From: Bacteroidota bacterium
Lineage (GTDB): Bacteria; Bacteroidota; Ignavibacteria; Ignavibacteriales; Ignavibacteriaceae
Assembly (NCBI GenBank): GCA_020161395.1
Contig: JAIUOE010000002.1
Span: 248,001-312,000, forward strand
Length of the DNA: 64,000 nucleotides
Reading direction: 5' to 3'
Both the position numbers and the translations under genes were made by a program. Numbering within the stretch: the stretch's first letter is position 1; every line of letters begins with the position of its first letter. Shown piece after piece: positions 16,641-25,207 of the stretch. The notes beneath the pieces are model-generated. The model saw only the letters and a list, made by a program, of their open reading frames with translations. It was not told where the DNA came from and made no database searches.

Positions 16641-17942
16641 TTAAAATATTTGAACTAAATCTAAAGTTGTTTGATTTTTTTCCACATCAATTTTTAACAT
16701 CCTGCAACGATATGTGTAAGTATCCAGTTCTCTTGCAATTGTATAATAATCCATATAGTCCCAGTCTATACCATTAACTGTAATTACTGTATTCCGTCGG
16801 TTCGTTAGTACATTAGATGCAATTGGCTCTGTTAGGACATCCGCAAGATTACCAAATGCACTTCCACCATCCACACTAAATTCCGTAATTATGTAATTGG
16901 CATTATATCTTATGTCTCCGGGATAACCACCAACATAATTACCACCTGCATAGATATTGTGGACATTAAGTGTTTCCACCTGTGAACTGTTTGCAATAGT
17001 TCCATCTGCATTATAAGTAACAATGCCCTCTGTGTAGGTGTTATCTAAAAGCCATGTTGTACCGTTCCAACTCCATACTTTTACCACCAATCCATCTTTT
17101 CCTAAAATAGTTCTCGTATAATGATCTATTGTCTGTTCTCTTGTAATTGAAGTTGTAGTTTTCCCAGATATTTTCCAACGAGACTGTAAATAATATTTAT
17201 TTTCCAGTCCAACTGTAAATATTAATCCTAATTCCTTTGCAAGATTTTTTAGTGTATCACCTAACTGTGCAGGAGCATTATTTGCATATCCTGTGCTAAA
17301 CCAATAAGGATTTACGGTTGTTAAGTAACTCGTAAATGTTGTATTATTATATCCATCAACTGTGCTATAAAAAAATCCACCTAAACCATCATCATATCGA
17401 CCTATAATATTTTCATCAACAATTAGTGTGTTATAATGCGGACTAAGATTTTGATACTCAAAAAATTTATCGTAATAATACCATATAAAGTAATTGTTTG
17501 TCATCGGAGCAGTTGAACTTATATTAAAACCAAGTGGATTAGTTTTTGAATCCGTTGATTTTGTTATAAATGATGCAAAAGACACATTTATTTTAATACT
17601 ATAATTATATGGATTAATTTCCGTCTGCACTGGGTCTACATATCCTTTAAAATATGTTGAACCATCCTTTGTTATAGTTACTTCGGTGGTATAGATCGTA
17701 AAAAGGTTAAAAAACAAATTTAAATTTTGTTCAGTTAATGGTCTGATTGCAATCTCCAAATCCACATTTGGTGGTAAATTAAAACTTTCATCTAAGTCAC
17801 TCTGTGAACCAATAGAGAACTCACCTAATTTTAGTAACACACAATCTGAATAAGTTGCAGATGTTGGGGAATTAGATACTAAACTAATAGACCAGTCCCC
17901 TGTTGCAAGATGTCTGGGTGTAATATTTACTGTTACTGCCAT
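16641..17942 (-). CDS. Probable tail-tip/distal tail protein
   Basis: The protein has 433 aa and is the last gene of the leftward tail block, 4 bases after the tape measure. It is beta-rich and rich in Thr, Asn and Tyr, as expected for a baseplate or tip protein. The first half (KLGEFSIGSQSDLDESF...YFKGYVDP) suggests a distal-tail-like beta sandwich. No hydrolase motif is seen. The assignment rests on position and composition, since I do not recognise a family. It is the only candidate for the tail tip, so the tip must be simple or use the LamG-like protein as well. Confidence 0.6.
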   Translation of the reverse strand: MAVTVNITPRHLATGDWSISLVSNSPTSATYSDCVLLKLGEFSIGSQSDLDESFNLPPNVDLEIAIRPLTEQNLNLFFNLFTIYTTEVTITKDGSTYFKGYVDPVQTEINPYNYSIKINVSFASFITKSTDSKTNPLGFNISSTAPMTNNYFIWYYYDKFFEYQNLSPHYNTLIVDENIIGRYDDGLGGFFYSTVDGYNNTTFTSYLTTVNPYWFSTGYANNAPAQLGDTLKNLAKELGLIFTVGLENKYYLQSRWKISGKTTTSITREQTIDHYTRTILGKDGLVVKVWSWNGTTWLLDNTYTEGIVTYNADGTIANSSQVETLNVHNIYAGGNYVGGYPGDIRYNANYIITEFSVDGGSAFGNLADVLTEPIASNVLTNRRNTVITVNGIDWDYMDYYTIARELDTYTYRCRMLKIDVEKNQTTLDLVQIF

Positions 17943-17946
17943 ATTT

Positions 17947-20295
17947 TTATATTCCTAACCTTCCCTGTAATTGTGTATTCCTTTCCACAGCCACAATTAA
18001 ATCATTTCCTTTAATTTTCAAATGTCCAATTAAACCACCCTGATTTGCATTATAATTTGTGACTTGATTAATTAATTGCTTTGAATAGCTCATAAAATCT
18101 CTCTGTGGAGCAATTATTTCCGCACCAGCCTCACCCACGAGTCCTAAAGTAGGTTTAGATACTAATCCACCTTTTGCATATGCAGGAACTTCCACAGATG
18201 CAATTGTTGCAACATTTGCCAATCCAGATGCAATTACCGCAGCAGCTTGTATTTCTCCCCACGGTGGAAGTAATAACAGTGCTTTTGTAGCAGCAGTATA
18301 AGTATCCATTATTACCTGTGCTATAGCAAATGCTTTATATGCCAGTGTATGCTTTGCGAATAATTGCCCTATACTACTTAGTGCATTAGATATAATTCCA
18401 ATTTTTGCATCCTGTGTTTGCTGTTCTATGTCTTTACTGGCATTTGCATAATTTTCATCGTACAATAATTTAGTTTCCAGATAAGACTTGTAACTATCTG
18501 CCTTTAATTTATCTATACTTAATATTGCACTATTATCTGGACTTAATCCACTATCCAACAATCTTTGTTTTTCAGCATTTAGTTCACCTTCCAATTTTAA
18601 CCAATCTGTGCCTAAACTTTCCATCGCTTTTGTATATTTTGAAAAATTGGATTTTTGTTGATTTGCTAATGCATCAAAAATTGACAATTCGTATTTTGGA
18701 TTTTCATCTCTCTGCATTTGTGCAGATTTAATAAAATTATCTGCTTTATTTTTTAATTGGATTTCATGAACCTTGTTAATAACATCCGCTGGAATTCCAA
18801 ATATTTTTGACAAATCATCCTGTGAACCAAATCCACCTAATAATGTCCTACCAAAAATGTTATCATTATATTTTTTGAATTCATTTGTTAAATTTTTTAA
18901 CTCTTCATTATTTTTTAGTATTTCATTGTAAGTTGAATTTTGTTGACTTGAATCTAATTGACCAAATTGTTCGGAATTTGAATATTGTGACATATAAGTT
19001 CTTTTGCGTTCCAAATAGTCTCTATACTGTTGTAATCGCTGTAACAATGTAGCATTTTCATTTTCAACTTGCCACTTAGACCAGTCTTTTTCAATCTGTT
19101 CCAGTGCATCTTTTTTAGCTTCCTCAAATAATTTTAGTTCATCGATTGCCTCTTTTTTAGCCCCTGCATTTGGAGTGGGAGTGGTTGTTGTTTTTTCATT
19201 TTCAGTAGCAGTCCCACCAGTAGTCCAAGTAAATGAGTCCATACCATAAGATGTTGTACCTAGTGCAGTATTTACAAGTTGATTTTTAAACTGTCTTAAC
19301 TCTTCATCGAGTTTACTGAACATACTTTTTATTTTATTAAATGGGTCATCAAATACTTTTGAAGTTTCTAATGCTGCTTTTTCAAATTGACCAGTTATAG
19401 CATAAAATAATGCTTTACCCATAGTACCAATAGCAGATATCAAATCCCAGACAATTGCTATCATAAACCCAAAATGATATCCCATTAATTTTACTGCTTC
19501 AACCACTAACATAAAACCAACTGCAATTCCTCTTGCTATAGCCTGTAAAGGAGTTAGTTTATCTTTTAGACTGGTGGATTTCCCACTGGCAGTTTCCATA
19601 CCGCCACTTAAATCATCTATGGCTGGCATAAGTGCTAAAACTAATTCCTGTGTAAAACCCTTTGCAGCATTAGTTAAAGTTGTAAGTGAATCGTTAAATC
19701 TTTCAGCTTTTTTAGCACTTACTGAATCAAAAGTTATCCCCAAATTTTCCGCTTCAATCATCTGTGCTCTTATTGCTTCACTTCCACCATTAAGTAAAGG
19801 TATCATGTCTGCACCTGCTTTACCGAATATCTCTGTTGCTAAAGCAGTCTTAGTTGCTCCATCTTCCATTCCTGCAAATGCATCTGCAACATCCATTAAT
19901 ATAGTCTCGTTACTTTTTAATGTACCGTTACTGTCTTTTAGATTTATGTTGAGTTTTTGAAATGCAGGTGAATTACCGTCTACTGATTTTGAAAGTTTGA
20001 TGAAAGACTTTTCGAGTGTCTCTAATGAAACATCTGATAATTCAGCGGCATATTTTAGTGCAGATAACGATTCAGTTGAAAATCCAGTTTTAGATGACAT
20101 CTTAGATATTTTATCCATTGTGTCTAAAGTGTCTTTCATTTGTGTACCAAGATATGCAAATGCTGTACCAAGTGCAGCTACACCGAGTGAACCATCTTTA
20201 GCCATCTTTTTAATTTCAGACCCGACATTGCCAGCAACTTTTTTAAATTGACTGTCCTCTGCTGTAAATTTATATCTTACTTCATTTTGTGCCAT
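17947..20295 (-). CDS. Tail tape measure protein
   Basis: The protein has 782 aa and is the longest product of the prophage. It begins with a TP901-type core (DTMDKISKMSSKTGFSTESLSALKYAAE region) and has membrane-like hydrophobic helices at about residues 250-300 and 665-700. Its centre is a long charged helical region, and it has the typical end AYAKGGLVSKPTLGLVGEAG. Tape measures set tail length; this short one predicts a short flexible tail. It follows the chaperone frame by one base and is followed by the tail-tip gene. Confidence 0.92.
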   Translation of the reverse strand: MAQNEVRYKFTAEDSQFKKVAGNVGSEIKKMAKDGSLGVAALGTAFAYLGTQMKDTLDTMDKISKMSSKTGFSTESLSALKYAAELSDVSLETLEKSFIKLSKSVDGNSPAFQKLNINLKDSNGTLKSNETILMDVADAFAGMEDGATKTALATEIFGKAGADMIPLLNGGSEAIRAQMIEAENLGITFDSVSAKKAERFNDSLTTLTNAAKGFTQELVLALMPAIDDLSGGMETASGKSTSLKDKLTPLQAIARGIAVGFMLVVEAVKLMGYHFGFMIAIVWDLISAIGTMGKALFYAITGQFEKAALETSKVFDDPFNKIKSMFSKLDEELRQFKNQLVNTALGTTSYGMDSFTWTTGGTATENEKTTTTPTPNAGAKKEAIDELKLFEEAKKDALEQIEKDWSKWQVENENATLLQRLQQYRDYLERKRTYMSQYSNSEQFGQLDSSQQNSTYNEILKNNEELKNLTNEFKKYNDNIFGRTLLGGFGSQDDLSKIFGIPADVINKVHEIQLKNKADNFIKSAQMQRDENPKYELSIFDALANQQKSNFSKYTKAMESLGTDWLKLEGELNAEKQRLLDSGLSPDNSAILSIDKLKADSYKSYLETKLLYDENYANASKDIEQQTQDAKIGIISNALSSIGQLFAKHTLAYKAFAIAQVIMDTYTAATKALLLLPPWGEIQAAAVIASGLANVATIASVEVPAYAKGGLVSKPTLGLVGEAGAEIIAPQRDFMSYSKQLINQVTNYNANQGGLIGHLKIKGNDLIVAVERNTQLQGRLGI

Positions 20296-20296
20296 A

Positions 20297-20784
20297 TTAA
20301 TTTATCCTCTTAATACTATCCCTGTGGGAATACATTTCATTAATAATTTTTTGTTTTTTCAAAATAATCCAGTCATACACTGTTTTATAACAGGTATCTA
20401 AAATAAAAGGGATGGCTTTAATGTCACCATCCCCTAAAAAATAGAGTAAACTATTGATATCATCAAATAGAGTTACTTCAAAATTTTCAACTTTATTTGA
20501 TTTTGTTATTGACTGTATATCAGATGCGACATATTCCATCTCATCATTTAATCTTTTATTTTCTCTTGAAAAGATTTCATCATTTTGTTTTTTTTTGAAA
20601 TATATTGTGCGAATATGTCTAATAATTCCTCTTCGTCACATTCCATTATGTCTTTAATATCACTTCCATCATCTTCACAGGCGATTGCATTTATGATAAA
20701 AGGCATATTTTCTTCCAGTCCGTCTGCATACCAATTTGCAATTTTTTGGCTGGTTTTTAAAGTAATTTTATCTCGTAATTTCAT
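20297..20784 (-). CDS. Tail assembly chaperone, -1 frameshift fusion product (gpGT-like)
   Basis: The zero frame from 20,784 slips back one base at A_AAA_AAC (20,587-20,593) and then reads an open frame to 20,297. The fusion has 162 aa: 66 from the first frame and 96 from the second. The second frame has no ribosome site of its own; its first ATG (20,539) lies 16 codons inside the open -1 frame. This matches the lambda G/GT and related chaperones, which sit directly before the tape measure gene and are needed in a fixed ratio. Sequence similarity to known chaperones is not evident. Confidence 0.82.
20548..20784 (-). CDS. Tail assembly chaperone, zero-frame product (gpG-like)
   Basis: The protein has 78 aa from the ATG at 20,784, with GAGG nine bases upstream. 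A TTG five codons earlier is less likely. It is helical and acidic in the middle (CEDDGSDIKDIMECDEEELLD). Its position between major tail protein and tape measure, and its frameshift site twelve codons before the stop, identify it as the short form of the tail chaperone. It follows a terminator that separates it from the major tail gene, so readthrough sets its level below that of the tail tube protein. Confidence 0.82.
   Translation of the reverse strand: MKLRDKITLKTSQKIANWYADGLEENMPFIINAIACEDDGSDIKDIMECDEEELLDIFAQYISKKNKMMKSFQEKIKD
20587..20593 (-). promoter_or_regulatory. Programmed -1 ribosomal frameshift heptamer A AAA AAC
   Basis: On the minus strand the zero frame reads AAA AAA AAC across this site, so both tRNAs can re-pair after a one-base slip. 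Nine A residues precede the C. The -1 frame stays open from here to 20,297. No strong downstream stem is obvious within 20 bases. Confidence 0.85.
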
Positions 20785-20814
20785 TTTTGTTTCCCTCAAA
20801 AATTTAATTTAAAA

Positions 20815-20842
20815 AAATAGTTGGGTGGGTTTAATCCCACCC
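20815..20842 (-). terminator. Terminator after the major tail gene
   Basis: GGGTGGG (20,823-20,829) pairs with CCCACCC (20,836-20,842). On the minus strand the hairpin is followed by AACTATTTTTTT. It should reduce transcription into the chaperone and tape measure genes. Confidence 0.75.
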
Positions 20843-20850
20843 TAAATTAA

Positions 20851-21792
20851 TTATAATGTATAGGTATAAGTGTTTGCAACATCTGCATAGCTTATTTGAT
20901 CCAATGGTATTTTCCCTTTGAAAGTTAATTTCAAAAACCTGTCATCTTCACCAAATGTTGCCATATTTTTTAGTGATAGAACACCAACCTGAAATTCATG
21001 TACTTCATGTGCACCAGTTGAATTCCTTTCCTGTATTTTCACCCCAGGAGCAAAATTTGTCTTAACAAGATCATTAAGTGCTTTGTATTTTGTTGGAGAT
21101 GCATTTAGTATAGTATACTCTGCTGTGGCTTCCAAATAGTCTACCACAGATTTGTTGTATACATTTTTACGACCAACAGTTTTAAGTGTAAATGATCTTT
21201 CCTTTATTTCCTCACTTTCAAATGCAACGGTGTAAGCACTTCCTGATGTGGCTTTATATCCGACCATACCAAATGCTGGTGAAAAATATTGTGCAGTTTC
21301 AAACTGATAACTTTCAGACAGCCCCAAAGATGAACTGGCAATTAGTGTATTTGTTACCATTGCATCTGTTATTACCGAACCAGATGTAAAATCAAATTTA
21401 CCCTCTAAAGTAATTTTGGCAACTCTTTCCTGCCCAGTAAAAGTATATTCATAATCAAGTCCTAAATAATTTGAACCTGTTATTTGTAATACACCAGATG
21501 TTGACGGAGTTAGAACAGCTTCAACTCTTGTTTCACCTGTTTTAGCATGATTAAGCAAATAGTATCCTAATGGTCTACCGATATTATGTGCAGATGCTTC
21601 AATTTTAAATGACTTATACAGTGGAAGTTGACGACCTTTTACATCGTCTACTGTTTCATCATCTATAATTGCACTTCCTGCTGTACGGATGTTCAAATCT
21701 ATTATATTTGCAGCATTAAGATCACCTTCTGTTACTGCAGCATTCCATATTACAAGTCTTTTTATACCTGCTCTACTGTTATTTATACTCAT
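20851..21792 (-). CDS. Major tail (tube) protein
   Basis: The protein has 313 aa. It stands between the tail-terminator-like protein and the chaperone pair, which is the place of lambda V. It is beta-rich, lacks Cys, and is flanked by its own late-type promoter and its own strong terminator, as expected for a protein made in large amounts. The ribosome site AGAGGA lies 7 bases before ATG. A C-terminal part (FLKLTFKGKIPL) resembles tail-tube beta folds in pattern only. The function is inferred from gene order. Confidence 0.75.
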   Translation of the reverse strand: MSINNSRAGIKRLVIWNAAVTEGDLNAANIIDLNIRTAGSAIIDDETVDDVKGRQLPLYKSFKIEASAHNIGRPLGYYLLNHAKTGETRVEAVLTPSTSGVLQITGSNYLGLDYEYTFTGQERVAKITLEGKFDFTSGSVITDAMVTNTLIASSSLGLSESYQFETAQYFSPAFGMVGYKATSGSAYTVAFESEEIKERSFTLKTVGRKNVYNKSVVDYLEATAEYTILNASPTKYKALNDLVKTNFAPGVKIQERNSTGAHEVHEFQVGVLSLKNMATFGEDDRFLKLTFKGKIPLDQISYADVANTYTYTL

Positions 21793-21822
21793 TTTTATTC
21801 CTCTTTTTTAATTTTTATAATA

Positions 21823-21844
21823 ATAAATATTGTTTTTTTAGTTT
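21823..21844 (-). promoter_or_regulatory. Late-type promoter motif P-late(tail)
   Basis: The minus strand reads AAACT, nine bases, then ATATTTAT, ending 31 bases before the ATG of the major tail gene. The AAACT element overlaps the stop codon of the preceding gene. It is one of five copies in the prophage. Confidence 0.65.
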
Positions 21845-22310
21845 AACAATGTGTGTCCGGGTCAAATGATTTTTGACGGAAATATGCAGTTAAATTAATG
21901 TTCCCAGTTCCAATTATTTTTTCCTCTCGTTCAATTGTAATTTCATTTCCAGATATGAAAAATCTGATAGATGGATATAGTGTTCTTAATGTTTCATAGT
22001 TATTGCCTATCATTTTTTCCACATCTAATACAGCATTTCTTAAATATCTCAATGTGTCTGTACCTTTCCGTATCTGTATGATAATATCAAATGATACACT
22101 GCCATCTACTGGATATACTAAACTAAAATTTCCTGTGTCTTCAAAATTTTGAAACTTGTCTAAAATATAAACTTGTATTTCACTTTCATTTGCAACATCT
22201 GATTGATATTCATTGATGTAATTTCCAATGTTAGTTGCATATCCTGAACCAGTTGTAATTGATTTTAGACTACCTGATATACTGTTGTAAAGTTCCTCTC
22301 TAAAATACAT
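21843..22310 (-). CDS. Tail-terminator-like protein (gpU position)
   Basis: The protein has 155 aa. It contains VDGSVSFDIIIQIRKG and RNAVLDVEKMIG, an alpha/beta pattern like that of phage tail terminators, which cap the tail tube. It occupies the U position between FII-like and major tail genes. Its ATG overlaps the stop of the preceding gene (TAATG). No sequence family is firmly recognised. Confidence 0.6.
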   Translation of the reverse strand: MYFREELYNSISGSLKSITTGSGYATNIGNYINEYQSDVANESEIQVYILDKFQNFEDTGNFSLVYPVDGSVSFDIIIQIRKGTDTLRYLRNAVLDVEKMIGNNYETLRTLYPSIRFFISGNEITIEREEKIIGTGNINLTAYFRQKSFDPDTHC

Positions 22311-22582
22311 TATACACCCCTCAACATGTGTGTGTAAATTCCGTGGTCTTCAACTATAAAATGAACTGTATAATTAGTTCCTCTTACTGTACAGGATGTT
22401 CCAACTGCATATTTAGTTTTTGCCATAAAACCTATCTTACTTACAGATGTATCCAATCCAACAAAATTAACAATGTCACTTTCAGTTAATACAATTCCTT
22501 TTACAGTTGCTGTATTAATTATAATATCCTCTTCAAATCCTGAATTAAAAAACACATCTATTATATTATTATCAAAATACAT
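22310..22582 (-). CDS. Head-tail joining protein (FII-like)
   Basis: The protein has 90 aa, the size of lambda FII-type joiners. The pattern VRGTNYTVHFIVEDHGIYTHMLRGV at its end, with a Gly-Thr turn and a final Asp-Gly strand, fits that beta-barrel family. It lies between the Z-like and U-like proteins and is coupled by TAATG to the next gene. Confidence 0.6.
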   Translation of the reverse strand: MYFDNNIIDVFFNSGFEEDIIINTATVKGIVLTESDIVNFVGLDTSVSKIGFMAKTKYAVGTSCTVRGTNYTVHFIVEDHGIYTHMLRGV

Positions 22583-22593
22583 TTTAATCTCTC

Positions 22594-23175
22594 TTACATC
22601 TTAATATGAACTGTGGATTCAATCAATTTATTTGCATACTTTTGGTTCAGTTTAGACTGTTCGTACTCATACCGTTTTTTGAAATTTGTTAAATATGAAT
22701 CTCTTACTTTGTTTTCATCAACTGATTCCACAAATGCAGTAATAGGTGGAGTTTTAGCAACTATTTCAATAGGATATGATGTTTTACCAGTTCGTCTAAA
22801 TGCCATTTGTCCATCATTTTCATTTTCACTTAAAGTTTTTGGAATAAATGCAGATGGATATATTTTATTAATTTTATAATCTCCGTGACTATATGGTTTC
22901 CTGAATTGAACACCTTTTGTATTTTGCTTTGCTCCAAAAAATTTATGACTTAATTTTGTTTTAGTTGATATCCATAATGATGCATTTAATGTGTTTGGAT
23001 TGCTTTTGCGTATCTTAATATACTTGATGGGAAATGTAAATTGTTGTTCTCTCTTTATTTCCTTAGTTATAAAAGTACGAGTGGAAGTAACTGCTCTGTT
23101 AATAGCACTATTTACAGCCTTAGCATGTGCTTTACTCATTTCCTCTACACCTTTTACATGTTCAAAAAGTGTCAT
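22594..23175 (-). CDS. Minor tail protein Z-like
   Basis: The protein has 193 aa. The N-terminal half (VEEMSKAHAKAVNSAINRAV, RTFITKEIKREQQF, KYIKIRKSNP) matches the prophage minor tail protein Z pattern: an Ala-rich helix, then a basic segment on folding of the C-terminal domain. The family helps complete the tail. The ATG overlaps the stop of the membrane/coiled-coil gene (ATGA). Confidence 0.7.
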   Translation of the reverse strand: MTLFEHVKGVEEMSKAHAKAVNSAINRAVTSTRTFITKEIKREQQFTFPIKYIKIRKSNPNTLNASLWISTKTKLSHKFFGAKQNTKGVQFRKPYSHGDYKINKIYPSAFIPKTLSENENDGQMAFRRTGKTSYPIEIVAKTPPITAFVESVDENKVRDSYLTNFKKRYEYEQSKLNQKYANKLIESTVHIKM

Positions 23176-23429
23176 TTAATTCCTTTTGCTTCAATCAATC
23201 TATCCAATTTTTTGTTAATATCGGACACTTTAATTTCCAATCTTTCCAGTATTACATTATTTTGTGCCGTCTGGATTTCCACCAGTTTTAGTCTCGTTTC
23301 ATGGTTGCTTAAAACTTCCTTATTTGATTCCAACTTTGCATTTGTTGTAAAATAAAAACCAACTATAATAACCGTTACCGTAATAATCTGAACTGTATAT
23401 CGCTCCCAAAATGTTTTTACTTTTTCCAT
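23172..23429 (-). CDS. Membrane-anchored coiled-coil protein (XhlA-like)
   Basis: The protein has 85 aa from the ATG at 23,429, with GAGG upstream. One membrane segment (about residues 12-29) is followed by a coiled coil with Asn/Leu heptads to the end. It resembles XhlA/haemolysin-type lysis accessories or Rz-like proteins. It is oddly placed between the capsid terminator and the Z gene, away from holin and amidase. Confidence 0.6.
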   Translation of the reverse strand: MEKVKTFWERYTVQIITVTVIIVGFYFTTNAKLESNKEVLSNHETRLKLVEIQTAQNNVILERLEIKVSDINKKLDRLIEAKGIK

Positions 23430-23448
23430 CAAAAAATCCTCAATTTAA

Positions 23449-23478
23449 AATTATTGGGAGCACCGTTGGATGCTCCCA
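23449..23478 (-). terminator. Terminator after the capsid gene
   Basis: TGGGAGCA (23,455-23,462) pairs with TGCTCCCA (23,471-23,478), 8 bp perfect. The downstream T-tract is weak (AATAATTTT), so partial readthrough into the tail genes is likely. Confidence 0.65.
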
Positions 23479-23500
23479 TTTATTATTTATTTTACCCTGA

Positions 23501-25159
23501 CTAAGATACAGTTGTACTTTTTGCAAATGCATTGGTATCCAATGTTGCAACATCCATTAAGACCTGTGTAGTAAGAACTACTAAACCTGATCTTGCTTGT
23601 GTGTACTCATCAATCACCATTTCAACTCCACCAAACTGTCCAACGAGAACTTTACTAAAGTCTCCAAAAATTACAGTTGATGAACCTATTTGGTTAGATT
23701 CAAACACCTTGTAACCAGCCATCATGCCATCTTCGCTTAAAACATAAGTTGGATATCCAGTTTCCTTTGCTCTTGCTTTCAAAGTTGCAGCAGTAGTTGG
23801 ATTAGCAACAAAATACAAGTTTCCACCAAGTCTGTTTGCAACAGCCACTGTTGATGGGAAACTTAAAGCAGTTGCATAGCTGAAACTTGAACCAGATATA
23901 CTTGTAATTCCTGCATTAAGCACACCAGTAGGTTGATTGCTGTTTCCTGAGCCATTAAATATTGCATTATCCATACCAACAGCTACTGCACTATTTATGT
24001 TTTCCATTAACCATTGGTTTAATGTAGGTGTGGATTGTTTTAACAGTTGAAGTGAATATGATGTAGATGATCCACCTCTTTTTGGTGACAATGTTACCTG
24101 TGAACCAGATACATTAGACAGTGCAATTTCACCAGTTTCCCCTACCCAACTGAAAGCAGCAGCAGATGTAACTTTAGGAACGGTAAGGTTAGATGTTAAC
24201 CCAGGCAGGTATCTTACACCAATCTGTGCACCTAAAGTCTGATTAAATGCATATCCTAAATACTCGTTTGCGTTTACAGTTGCAACAAAATCTGCACCAA
24301 CATGTCCACCGCCAACAGTCATATTACGATTAGCGAGAACTTGTGCAGGAATGAAGATACCGCTAGTTGTTCTACCAGTTAATTTTTCAATCTCTCTGGA
24401 CACTTCCAATTCAAATCCTGCATCCACTAATTGACCTTTTACTTTACTCAAAATTGCTTTTGAGATGTCATAAGTTCTTATTTCCTTTGCACTCAATTCA
24501 GGTTCAAAATTTTTAGTGTTTACTGGTTTACTCTGTAATCTTTCAATTACTAGATTTTGAAACTGTTCAGTTGAAAGATTCGATCTCTCAGCAAAATTTA
24601 TATCTGACTCATTCAAACCATATTGTTTTCCTAAGTCTCTATAGTTTATATTTTCCATTTTTAATTCCTCTTTGATTATTTCAATTTTTGTTATTTTTTG
24701 TTCTTTTTTTTCAACTTCCATGCTCCGACCTATTCCCACTGTAATATCAGCAGGGATTGATACGATAGATACTTCATAGGGTGTCCAAGATTTTGCATAT
24801 AATATGCCGTCTCTATCTTCATACTTATGCACAATGTATCCTAAAGACACAGATGTTAATGTTCCGTCTGCAATCATAGGGAAATACTCACTATTTTGTG
24901 AAAATTTTGCTTTCACTCTCAGTTTTCCATCCTCTATATATGCATCCAGTATTTTTCCAACTACTTCATCTGCATCGTGATTGAACACTATATTACCAGC
25001 AGTTCTTAATCTTTCCAATTGAACACTTACGGTGTCCATAGTTAAAACTTCCACACCAAACGACATTGATATGGGAGCATCGGATGCAACTGAAAAATCC
25101 AGTATGTAATCTTCATCCATTTTAGATTCAATTTGTAGTTCTCTTTTTATTAATTTCAT
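23501..25159 (-). CDS. HK97-type prohead protease fused to major capsid protein, with internal capsid start
   Basis: The protein has 552 aa. Residues 1-150 are a U35/S78 prohead protease with His61 in VFNHDAD and Ser105 in TSVSLGYIV. After a Lys/Glu-rich linker (150-167) comes an HK97-fold capsid protein with a helical N-terminal delta-like region, then the core (LKQSTPTLNQWLMENINSAV; GMDNAIFNGSG; TGVL; final VDEYTQARSG). Inside the linker, ATG 24,658 (Met168) has AAGAGG eight bases upstream and would yield a free 385-aa capsid protein. The gene has its own late promoter and a terminator. The fusion is known in other phages; the internal start is read from the DNA here. Confidence 0.92.
   Translation of the reverse strand: MKLIKRELQIESKMDEDYILDFSVASDAPISMSFGVEVLTMDTVSVQLERLRTAGNIVFNHDADEVVGKILDAYIEDGKLRVKAKFSQNSEYFPMIADGTLTSVSLGYIVHKYEDRDGILYAKSWTPYEVSIVSIPADITVGIGRSMEVEKKEQKITKIEIIKEELKMENINYRDLGKQYGLNESDINFAERSNLSTEQFQNLVIERLQSKPVNTKNFEPELSAKEIRTYDISKAILSKVKGQLVDAGFELEVSREIEKLTGRTTSGIFIPAQVLANRNMTVGGGHVGADFVATVNANEYLGYAFNQTLGAQIGVRYLPGLTSNLTVPKVTSAAAFSWVGETGEIALSNVSGSQVTLSPKRGGSSTSYSLQLLKQSTPTLNQWLMENINSAVAVGMDNAIFNGSGNSNQPTGVLNAGITSISGSSFSYATALSFPSTVAVANRLGGNLYFVANPTTAATLKARAKETGYPTYVLSEDGMMAGYKVFESNQIGSSTVIFGDFSKVLVGQFGGVEMVIDEYTQARSGLVVLTTQVLMDVATLDTNAFAKSTTVS
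24658..24674 (-). promoter_or_regulatory. Internal ribosome site and start for the free capsid protein
   Basis: The minus strand reads AAGAGG, eight bases, then ATG GAA AAT ATA, in frame in the protease-capsid gene. The product would start at MENINYRD and have 385 aa. Confidence 0.65.
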
Positions 25160-25185
25160 TTAATTATCCCATTTATAATTTAATA

Positions 25186-25207
25186 ATAAATATTATTTAT
25201 TTAGTTC
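25186..25207 (-). promoter_or_regulatory. Late-type promoter motif P-late(capsid)
   Basis: The minus strand reads GAACT, nine bases, ATATTTAT, ending 27 bases before the capsid-fusion ATG. GAACT overlaps the TGA stop of the portal gene. Confidence 0.65.

Noticed and set aside
20297-20539. Independent 80-aa gene starting at ATG 20,539
   Set aside because: No ribosome site is present, and the frame is open upstream to an exact -1 slip site in the preceding gene.
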